Below, piece by piece: positions 56,300 to 64,000 of a DNA stretch of 64,000 nucleotides. The stretch lies in assembly GCA_903632075.3 (NCBI GenBank), contig CAHIKZ030001781.1, forward strand, positions 266,001-330,000, in the 5' to 3' direction. The position numbers were made by a program, and so were the translations under genes. This stretch comes from Acanthosepion pharaonis (lineage: Eukaryota > Mollusca > Cephalopoda > Sepiida > Sepiidae). The first letter of the stretch is position 1, and each line of letters starts with the position of its first letter. The notes under the pieces are model-generated. The model made no database searches, was not told the origin of the DNA, and worked only from the letters and a program-made list of their open reading frames with translations.

Positions 56300-56935
56300 C
56301 TATTTTTGTGTGGATATTGGACAAATTTTCCTGAAATATATAAGTAAACATTTTCTGAATAACAACCCTCTAGGTAAGATCTTCAATAGAAAACCCATTA
56401 AAATAAGTTATTCACGTACTTACAGCATGTTTAGAGTAATTGAGTCCCACAACAAGTATATCTTTAACAAATTCAATGGTGTCAACGAGAATTCTAATAA
56501 AAAAAAATCTTGCAATTGTAGAAATAAGAACCTTTGCCCAGTCGAGGGAAAATTTAGAGCATCTAATGTTTATTTATCAAGCCACCATTTACTCTACAGA
56601 AAATAAATCAAACCAAGTTTATATTGGGATTTCTGCAGGGGAATGGAAAAAAGGCTTTATAACCACAGACACTCTTTTTCCAACCCAAGACTAAAACACC
56701 AAACTACTCTCTACCCCAAAAATTTGTGAATTTAAGGAAAAAGACCTGAACACTCAAATTGACTGGAAATTGATAGGTTTTGCTCAGACTCCAAATAACT
56801 TTAAGGGTAGATATAATTTATGTTTGGAGGAAAAAATTAAAATCATTAAATTTAAGAATTAAGATATTCTATTAAACAAAAGGAATGAATTGGTATCCAA
56901 GTGTCACCATGAGAAAAAATTCCAACTGACATAAT
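56300..56935 (+). pseudogene. Penelope-like C-terminus with GIY-YIG endonuclease
   Basis: Reads IFNRKPIKISYSRTYSMF, SHNKYIF, then the cysteine block CNCRNKNLCPVEGKF. After a frameshift come IYQATIYS (GIY half), NQVYIGISAGEWKK (YIG half), then a further shift and RYNLCLEEKIKIIKFKN, LLNKRNELVSKC. This order is diagnostic for Penelope-like retroelements. Three or more frameshifts. The RT is not present upstream (a Tc1-like end and a TA tract lie there). Confidence 0.85.
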
Positions 56936-56939
56936 ATTA

Positions 56940-57985
56940 TTTCAATCCCACACTCCAAGGGTCGCCACAGGAACAAATTTCAACTAACAAGTATCAGCCG
57001 AACCTCAAACACCTCTCTTTCATTTTTATTTTTATATGTGAACTTTTTTTCTATTGTGACATCTTCCCTATATGTAACATTTTTCCTGTGTGTGAAATTG
57101 TTTTTGAAATGTGCAATTTCCTTCTATATCTAAATATTTCTCTCTCTGTCACATGTTTTCTCTATGTGGAATTTTATTCCATATTTAATTGTTTTTATAA
57201 TGCTAAATTGTTTTATATATTGAATTTAAATTTAATCCTTTACAGAAATTTTAAATAACTAATATAGATGTGATATAATTTACATTATAAACTTGGTATT
57301 TTAAAATTTATTAATATCATATTGATATAATGAGATTGGTTATATATAAATGAAATTAATATATTAATAATTTACTTAATTTTTTTACTGTAACTTTTAC
57401 TATATAGGTAAAGATGTAGTACTGAATGGATTAATATTAACATCTTTTTTTTTTTAAGTATTAATTTTAAATTCTTATTATCATTCTATAATAATTTTAA
57501 GCTCTCCTCTCTTGGCATTTTTGTTCATTCTTCTTCCTTGCACAGTCGTTGATAGGTTACATCTATGTCAATGTCCATTTTCAACTGTATTGTTTATCTG
57601 TACCCAAGTCCACCACCATCACCTTAGGTCCCATAACTCTCTTTATCTATATAACTCCCTCCTCTATTATAGGCCAATTCTTACTCCCTCTCCTTTTATT
57701 CGTTCCTTTTTCTTTTTTTCCTTCTTTCCTTCCTTTGTCTTTCAAATTTCCTGTGAAGAAACGGTTTATTCATTTTAGTAAATGTATTTGCACTGACAAG
57801 TCCAGGGAAAAATACTTTCCCATGGACAAAATGATCATCTGCATGAGGTAATTACTTTAGAGCTCATTAATTGTAATTCACTTATATGGTCCATAATAAA
57901 AATTATATTGAGCTCTCATTTGTGGGTCAGTTTGAATATTTTATATTAATAGGATCTACTTGGATTACTTACCCATTTTTTTTTT
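56940..57985. other. Penelope 3' flank and unassigned AT-rich sequence
   Basis: 57,015-57,190 has a loose repetition of 'tatgtgaaattttt'-type phrases, possibly the element's 3' UTR. Afterwards nothing recognised. Confidence 0.45.
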
Positions 57986-57988
57986 AAC

Positions 57989-57989
<1 letters not shown>

Positions 57990-58052
<63 letters not shown>
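57990..58052. repeat. (TA)n microsatellite
   Basis: About 62 bp of TA, left flank of a MITE. Confidence 0.97.
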
Positions 58053-58055
<3 letters not shown>

Positions 58056-58253
58056 GTGTCCAATAATGATGGGTCACAGCAAGTAGCTTGGTTAAAAAAT
58101 GACAGGTGGTGACCCTCTCAGAGATATAATATTCAAATCTTAGATAATATGTTCAACTCTTGTATATCAGTTTTGTAATAAATATATTTGGCACACTATG
58201 TCATCTTTATAACCCAAGAAACTTTATTTAAAATGTGTCCCATAATTATGGGA

Positions 58254-58254
<1 letters not shown>
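58053..58254 (+). mobile_element. ~200-bp Tc1/mariner-type MITE between microsatellites
   Basis: The left end 'aggtgtccaataatgatggg' and the right end (reverse complement) 'ttgtcccataattatgggac' are imperfect TIRs. TA tract on the left, CA/TA on the right. The 3' half also occurs at 48,275-48,386. Confidence 0.65.

Positions 58255-58255
<1 letters not shown>

Positions 58256-58317
<62 letters not shown>
58256..58317. repeat. Compound (CA)n(TA)n microsatellite
   Basis: CA about 28 bp, then TA about 33 bp. Confidence 0.97.
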
Positions 58318-58323
<6 letters not shown>

Positions 58324-58530
58324 GTGGTAAATATACACATACATATGCAATCATATATATAAAATATATAAATATATATACATACATACATACATACATA
58401 CACATACATATATATATATGTATAAAAAATAATTCCAAGAGGATAGAATTCAGTTAGAACTCAATGTCCAGGACAGAGTAAGGATATAATAAAAAGGCTT
58501 AAACACTAATATTCCATGGTCATAATTTAT

Positions 58531-58565
58531 TCCATTGGAATCGTAAATACGATCCAATTCATCAG
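58531..58565 (-). ncRNA. Hairpin with CUGAUGA box
   Basis: Minus strand: CTGATGA, long stem ATTGGATCG/CGATTCCAAT with one bulge, then GGAA. Canonical hammerhead box 1 but GAAA is changed. Confidence 0.35.
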
Positions 58566-58684
58566 AAATTCAAAAAAAGAAAACAGAAAAAACAACTCTG
58601 GGAATAAAAAATAAAATTTAGTGAGAGTGAATGTATGAGTGTGTGGGACGAATGTTAGAGTAAATGAAAGCTATATGTAGGGGT

Positions 58685-58688
<4 letters not shown>

Positions 58689-58749
<61 letters not shown>
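58689..58749. repeat. (TA)n microsatellite
   Basis: About 61 bp of TA at the 3' end of a LINE fragment. Confidence 0.97.
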
Positions 58750-58751
<2 letters not shown>

Positions 58752-59260
58752 CCCAAAGCAAGGCAGTAAAGCCACTAAAACCAAAGTGTTTAATAAATGT
58801 AAAAGAATATGAGAAAAAGAAAAACCAGAAGCCAGAAGTCGGAAGAGAGTTCCGCAAGAGATAATTGCGGGAGACGAAACCATTAGCATTGAACTTACGG
58901 TTACATCTAGCCATTTCAGCGATAAAATGATGAGACCTAGCTGCCAATCTAGTACTGCTCTTCGATTTGTAAAGGCGATGTACCAAAGAGAAAATCTCGT
59001 CAGAATAATTACCTTGGAAATATTTATACAAAAAACCACAGATAAGCGACATTTCGGAGGTATGAAATTGAATAAAATTATGATGCCAAGTCAGGACTGA
59101 TAACATTGCATATACTTCTATGGATTTTATCAATAATCTCTAAATCCATAGCAGAGACATCGGAGCAGATGTGGCATCAATAATCGATGCATAATCGAAT
59201 GGTCGACGTATAAATTTATAAGATAGATTCTGGAGAGGAAAATTCAGATTTATTCATTTT
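58750..59260 (-). pseudogene. LINE (CR1/Jockey-like) ORF2 C-terminus
   Basis: Minus strand: FIRRPFDYASIIDATSAPMS (equivalent of the TIRP.MEY.SH.W block), a stop, LIKSIEVYAML, then NYSDEIFSLVHRLYKSKSST and RSHHFIAEMARCNRKFNANG, then FVSRNYLLRNSLPTSGF (usual SFIPRT..LWNSLPSSCFP). The end runs into a TA tract. One main stop, otherwise a long open frame. Could be the 3' part of the LINE whose RT lies at 60,080-60,770. Confidence 0.7.
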
Positions 59261-59570
59261 ATTTTTAGTGGCAGACAGATTTATATAAAGAAGTGGAATT
59301 AACTTACATTTCTTATTTAACTTACAGCCAAATAATCCAATTAAAAAAAAATCAAAGTAATTTAACGTAAGGTTAAACTAATCCTAACTAATCCAAACTA
59401 AATGTGTAATATAGATTTTGGCGAGAAAGATCATCTAGCACGACGCAGTGAAGAAAATGTCCTAGCAGCTAATCCGATCTAATCTATTCACTTCATGTAA
59501 GCGAAACAAAGAGATTATTTGGCCTATGGTAATTATCATCCCCATCATCATAGAAATCATGCGACAAGCA

Positions 59571-59763
59571 TTCATTGGTTGATCTCCTCAAAACTAGCTC
59601 GCTGATTGGTCAGTTCCGACCAATCAAACCCGCCTGCAAGCGACAAATCTGTTTTCCCGCGTTTTCGATCTGATCCGGTCATGTGATACACGATCTTATA
59701 TAAAGAAAACACGTGTAAGCTTCCTCGTGTTTCTCTTCTTTCATCTTTCTCCTTGCTGCCAAG
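59571..59763 (+). promoter_or_regulatory. Promoter-like module: CCAAT boxes, E2F-like site, TATA, E-box
   Basis: An inverted CCAAT box at 59,573; a palindrome 'gattggtc' + 6 nt + 'gaccaatc' (59,603-59,624) supplying two more; 'tttcccgc' (~59,653) fits an E2F site; 'cttatataaag' (59,695-59,705) is a TATA box; 'cacgtg' (59,710-59,715) is an E-box. A pyrimidine-rich leader then leads to 'gccaagatgg', a strong Kozak context. Could be a host promoter or an LTR. Confidence 0.4.
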
Positions 59764-59847
59764 ATGGAATCTTCAAGAGCTCCCGTCTTAGCCTTGTGGT
59801 CAGAGGTTAAAGACCATTACCAACATTCACGCAAGTACGAACTCTAA
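59764..59847 (+). CDS. Short ORF or first exon after promoter-like module
   Basis: Twenty-seven codons starting MESSRAPVLALWSEVK and ending before a stop at 59,845. A possible splice donor 'gcaagtacg' lies near 59,831, so this could be a first coding exon. No family recognised. Supported only by the promoter-like context and Kozak sequence. Confidence 0.2.
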   Translation: MESSRAPVLALWSEVKDHYQHSRKYEL

Positions 59848-60079
59848 AATCTCTTCTGAACTCTTACCAAGGTTTACAACTCACATTTCCTAACATGCTA
59901 AAGGAACTTTATTCTTCTAAACTACAGTTTAATAATTAATTCACTTTATGAGCTCACGTACAAATATTTCCAAATCTAAGAGACATAACTCTATCACACC
60001 TTCAGCTTATAGGCTTGTACACCAAACACTAATAAATTCAATTGTTATGTTTTGAAATCATTACATTCTGTTTTGTATT

Positions 60080-60770
60080 TTATATATACAGATTTTACCC
60101 CATTGGATAGTTTGTGCAATATCCGAAGAGAGATCAGTCGCCAATCTTTGACCATTTTAGAGGTGCGCCCATATATTGATTTTCTAAGCGAGGCTTAGAT
60201 GTGGCACATGGCCGAAAGTATGGGGCACCCAGCGAGGATCGAACTCACTATTCAGTTGTAACAATTTTAGCGAGACAAGCTTGCTAACCATTACACCACG
60301 CCGAGGCACCCAAAGGTGCGCCTATATATATCCGTATCTTCGGCGTAGATGTTTACAAATGTTCTGAGTATATTCTTATACAGATCATTTATGAAGATCA
60401 AAAAGAGGGTTGGTCCCAGAAGTGACCTCTGGGGGTCGCCTGCGTTAACCGATAGGGCTCCGAATGACTGGTCATTGATAACTACCTTTAGGAACGTACC
60501 TGTTAGGAAGAATTTTATGATCGAGAAGACTCTTCCAGTGATTCCATAACTGGAGAGATTGTGTAGCCTTTGAGCTACGGTTGAGGTGTGTTTGTCCTCA
60601 AGAGTTTCACTGATTCTGTGAGTGATGTTAGTTAGGACGTCAGCAGTGGATCGGGCAGATCGAAACCTATACCGCTCGTCGTTGAAGAGGTTGTTCTTTT
60701 CTAGATGTTCGACCTTCTTACTGATTATGGCCTCAAAAAGCTTAATGGTGTTTCGCGGCACCATTTTCAT
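60080..60770 (-). pseudogene. LINE (CR1/Jockey-like) RT fragment interrupted by a SINE
   Basis: Minus strand from 60,770: MKMVPRNTIKLFEAIISKKV, NNLFNDERYRFRSARSTADV, then LHNLSSYGITGRVFSIIKFF and GDPQRSLLGPTLFLIFINDL, ending IYAEDTDIY. The motif A block (usually DISKAFD) is missing between residues ~62 and 68, removing a catalytic Asp, and YADD has become YAED. After the SINE the frame seems to resume with DWRLISLRILHKLSNG (60,150-60,095). Confidence 0.8.
60177..60313 (-). mobile_element. tRNA-derived SINE with target duplication, inserted in LINE
   Basis: Minus strand: A box 'tggtgtaatggttagcaagc', B box 'gagttcgatcctcgctgg', tail 'ggccatgtgccacatctaag'. It is flanked by 'aggtgcgcccatatat' (60,161-60,176) and 'aggtgcgcctatatat' (60,314-60,329), a 16-bp target duplication with one mismatch, so both SINE ends are known. 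Best full-length copy of this family here. Confidence 0.9.
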
Positions 60771-61149
60771 AAACCAAATAACTTTTTTAAATATTTTTAC
60801 GTGCGTTTCATGTCAGAAAAAAGAAAAAGCACTTTTAGAAAATATTAATATGCGTCTTTCCTCTGTAGTTCTGTTCTCGCAAGCTATTAAGATCTGAATA
60901 GAATATCATGGTCACACTTGGAGCATTTATCATGTATTTGAATCCGTGCACATGCAAGCGTCTGATAAACTAAGTGCCAGCTAGACTGAGGCCGCAAAAC
61001 AAAAGTTTGAAAAAAAGGTAGAAAGAATAAATGAATATTGTGAGTTCGTTCAATGGAAACCTAAAAAGAAAAAATTCTCGTTGAAGGTCAGAAGCTAGTT
61101 TTTGAAAGACTTACATTAATCAATGTAAAATCTGAACAAGGACGAAAAT

Positions 61150-61440
61150 GTAAAGTAACGAAGGTATTCCCAAAATTTGATACTTGTCTACGTGCACAGC
61201 TGACTGACACGTGCATAAGTTAGTTAGTGCTTTATGTTCAAAGTTAATATTATTAAGTATTTTTTTGTTGTTGTTATTAATAAGGCTTCCATTATTTTTA
61301 GCAACGGCGAAAATTGAAACATAAACAATAACATTAATATCTTTTATAAAAATCAGATGAACGAAAATTATAAACAGGATGAAAGCAGAATTAAGAACAT
61401 TATAATAAAAAATGAATAACACCAGTTGACAATAGCAAAA
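61150..61440 (-). pseudogene. Penelope-like ORF end, minus strand
   Basis: Minus strand: NGSLINNNNKKILNNINFEH, equivalent to the EALLINTNK...LTLNMDT stretch of the plus copy at 61,770-61,850. No hairpin recognised downstream. Divergently oriented to the next entry. Confidence 0.5.
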
Positions 61441-61556
61441 AAATTAGATTAATTATATATTAGAAAAAAATAAAAAACTCTAACCTTATAGTTAAAAATA
61501 ATAATTAATCCTCCAAGAACACAATTAAATAGGGCAAATATTATTTACTGATTTAA

Positions 61557-61990
61557 ATGCCCATTAAGGAATGTATTCCTGATCAATCAAAATTCGTAAA
61601 CAATAACATAGGCCACACTACAACATGTTTGACACGCAGACTCACTCTACACCTTTCTGACCATAGCTCAATTGGATTTCATTTAAATATTCATAGAGAC
61701 CTACCGGACACTATTCTTAACATACTTGGTGACAACACTGATATAATAGCATCACCAACATGCAAAAATGGGCTAAAATAATTGAAGCCTTATTAATAAA
61801 CACAAACAAAATGCAACAGTTAATAATATTAACTTTGAACATGGACACAATATCTTAACCGTGTTTTGAAAAATGAAAACATTTTATAAAACATACATAC
61901 AACAAACTATTTCTTATTTAACAGTTAAAATATTTAATACTTGAAAATGGCTAAATGTATAGCCAAAAGTGCTTGGATTAAAGAACAGTA
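61557..61990 (+). pseudogene. Penelope-like GIY-YIG end with 3' hairpin
   Basis: NNNIGHTTTCLTRRLTLHLS (YIG half, GHTTT..RRL) with DHSSIGFHLNIH, GDNTDIIA, then EALLINTNK, covering the last third of the endonuclease domain and the ORF end. The hairpin at 61,938-61,972 (TTGAAAAT, stem GGCTA/TAGCC, AAAAG) ends the element. Downstream layout identical to 85-290. Confidence 0.65.
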
Positions 61991-62094
61991 TTCATATAAT
62001 TTATCATCCAAAAGGAAAAAAAATATTAGATCGCATGAAAAATTGTATAAAAAACTAAATAAAAGCAAATTTTCCGTCGTATTCAATGAAATGT

Positions 62095-62097
<3 letters not shown>

Positions 62098-62157
<60 letters not shown>
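62098..62157. repeat. (TA)n microsatellite
   Basis: About 60 bp of TA. Confidence 0.97.
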
Positions 62158-62160
<3 letters not shown>

Positions 62161-62396
62161 AAATACTAGCTTTACATATAATTTATAAAAAAATATACGT
62201 AATATTAGATAATTTAACGTATATCAAATTTCACAGAATGTCTACCTGTATAGAATAGTGCGATAATGATTGTTTAATTAGAAGTAAAAACGTTCAATGT
62301 TTATAAGACACGCGTGAAATTAAATAAAATAAGAGTAAAAATAACATGTAGAGCTTTTAACTTTAAAAATCAGGAAATCAGTTGAATCTGCTACCT

Positions 62397-62427
62397 TGGC
62401 TTCAACCTTACGGTATCCTCAGGCGAT
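62397..62427 (-). ncRNA. Hairpin with hammerhead-like core
   Basis: Minus strand: CTGAGGA, T, stem ACC/GGT around GTAA, T, GAAGCC. CUGANGA box intact; stem short. Confidence 0.35.
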
Positions 62428-62549
62428 TTTTATCATTTGACCTCTTAACAGTTTATTAAATAAAAAACTAATGAACTTACAATGAACTTTTAAAAAATAA
62501 TGAATACACAAACGCACGACGTTGGGTATAACAGAAAAGGAGGAGGTGG

Positions 62550-62606
62550 ATATGAAGAAGAAGAAGGGGAAGGGCGGGAGAAGGAGAAGAAGAAGAAGAA
62601 GGAGGT
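62550..62606. repeat. (GAA)n purine-rich tract
   Basis: GAA/GGA-rich, strand-asymmetric sequence. Confidence 0.9.
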
Positions 62607-62641
62607 GGAAAGCAAGGCTATTATAAATAATTGAAATGTGC

Positions 62642-62643
<2 letters not shown>

Positions 62644-62687
<44 letters not shown>
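62644..62687. repeat. (TA)n microsatellite
   Basis: About 44 bp of TA. Confidence 0.97.
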
Positions 62688-62689
<2 letters not shown>

Positions 62690-62690
<1 letters not shown>

Positions 62691-63426
62691 GTAAAAGGAA
62701 AATCGTTTAACAGCATAATTGTTCAGCCCACAAAATGTTTAATATCTAAAAAAAAAAAAAAACACTAAATTAACTGTGTTTCTTTTTTCCAGTTTATCAG
62801 ATAAGACGTTTAGACATCTTGACACCATTTTTCGTACGAATCACTGAAAACAATTTCGTTTACTCAGCTAGAAAGACAACTGGTTAAAATCGCTTTGTGC
62901 CAGCCCCACTGTCAGCCTAACCGAGCAATGGTGAGAGAAAAAAAGATTATTGAGGCCTTCAGTAATAATACCAACTAATACTCTATCTTCCATCTTCAAA
63001 GTCCATTCAAGAACCATCAAGAGAACGGTGAATAAGTTTTAAAAAGAGTGAACAGTAGAGAGGAAAACTGGCTCGAGAGGTGATGACAACAAGAGGGATC
63101 ACCATTTCAAATTAGAAATAAAAAGATCAATTAGAAAAAATCAAACTCAATCTTTTAGACTTTTAGAAAGTGAGAAAAGAGTTTCAGATATGACAATCGA
63201 AAGCTAGGATTAATTAAAAATGAACATGTCATTTTCGTTAAACCGACTTCAAAACGATTCTTCTGTTAAGCTTAGAGAGTAATTCTTATTGCTCAAACTA
63301 TTGTCCAATAGTGTTAGAAAAAAACCTCTGAGAATTCCAGTAAAAATATCTTTAATCATATTTAGATACAACGGTTAAAAAGCTTAATCTAACAAGTGAA
63401 TAATTTTAATTTTTGCAGTTACACGC

Positions 63427-63427
<1 letters not shown>
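62690..63427. other. Unassigned sequence
   Basis: Nothing recognised. Confidence 0.5.

Positions 63428-63487
<60 letters not shown>
63428..63487. repeat. (TA)n microsatellite
   Basis: About 60 bp of TA. Confidence 0.97.
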
Positions 63488-63489
<2 letters not shown>

Positions 63490-63808
63490 CAATAAACGTG
63501 CAATCAATTTACAAATACATGAATTATTCACACAATTTTAATAAAAGGTCAATGATTTAAATGGCGAGACATCCATCATCACAAACAATTGAAATAGTAA
63601 ACAAAAACCTCAGAATTTTTATGAATGAATTGATCCTTGTTTATATAAATTTCTGCCGTATTAGTTTTATTATAGTTTTGGATTTATTCATTCATAACGG
63701 AACAGAGGAAAGTCAACTATTTGAAAAATAACTCTTTGATGGTTGGAAACAACATTTAATATGTTTTAACTTCCATTATCTTTTTGTGTGAATAATTCCA
63801 TCATTTAT

Positions 63809-63849
<41 letters not shown>

Positions 63850-64000
63850 CTATAATAAATGCGTAATATTAACAAAACAAGAGGTTGCAGATAAATCGTG
63901 TATTGAACAGTAAATACAATAAGAAGTTATTGCACGACTTGGGGTGTGTGTCAGTCGACCAGCTTTTCAATCAATACTACTGTTGATATTTAGTAGTCCC
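63490..64000. other. Unassigned sequence with one TA tract
   Basis: (TA)n at about 63,816-63,846. Otherwise AT-rich and unrecognised. Confidence 0.5.

Noticed and set aside
58618..59133. A 171-codon open frame on the minus strand as a host gene
   Set aside because: About two thirds is a LINE ORF2 C-terminus and the rest is a TA microsatellite translation.
60177..60313. Genuine tRNA gene from its A and B boxes
   Set aside because: No cloverleaf with a paired acceptor stem, a long non-tRNA tail, and a target duplication; it is a SINE.

Overview
This is a eukaryotic, AT-rich, intergenic or intronic stretch packed with transposable-element debris and very long (TA)n microsatellites. No host exon can be supported with confidence. 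The repeat content points to a coleoid cephalopod, most likely an octopod: many tRNA-derived SINEs, Penelope-like elements with GIY-YIG endonucleases, several LINE clades, mariner/Tc1, hAT and pogo relics, and over thirty simple-sequence tracts. The organism call is an inference; no conserved host protein is present to confirm it.

Layout. 0-5 kb: a Penelope-like 3' end at the edge, TA-linked hairpin repeats, a hAT element with terminal inverted repeats (TIRs) and an 8-bp target duplication (2,170-3,161), and two inverted SINE copies. 5-12.5 kb: a mariner-type transposase relic, an RTE-like LINE tail, a pogo/Tigger C-terminus, a large TATC array and an LTR-element gag fragment. 13.5-19.9 kb: compound CA/TA repeats, a Penelope GIY-YIG relic, SINEs, a near full-length mariner with TIRs (17,439-18,688), and two LINE tails joined back to back. 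20.8-23.6 kb: LINE tails and a tandem array of at least eight SINE-derived units of 108-118 bp. 24.3-29.9 kb: three copies, in both orientations, of one LINE with a restriction-like endonuclease (R2/R4 type). 31-37.6 kb: Penelope remains split by a TA tract, a 466-bp tandem duplication, a LINE RT fragment, a perfect-hairpin mariner MITE, an RTE-like RT fragment and a SINE carrying a 97-bp exact duplication. 41-48.8 kb: SINEs, including two copies whose head is a 5S rRNA-like sequence fused to a tRNA-like sequence, a deleted Tc1/mariner, and a ~390-bp palindrome. 49.8-54.7 kb: a complete but decayed L1/Tx1-like LINE; ORF1 (282 aa) is open, ORF2 carries many lesions and lacks the middle of its RT. 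54.8-64 kb: a pogo/Tigger end, Penelope pieces, a LINE interrupted by a SINE with target duplication, and one promoter-like module (about 59.57-59.85 kb), the best candidate for host or LTR transcription control.

The parts do not form a pathway. They interact as parasites: SINEs whose tails resemble LINE ends, MITEs of TA-targeting transposons sitting in TA microsatellites, and repeat families that carry TA tracts at a fixed position. The most unusual shared signal is a short hairpin with a hammerhead-ribozyme-like core (CUGANGA, stem, GAAA) that recurs at about ten loci, some of them just downstream of Penelope coding remains.
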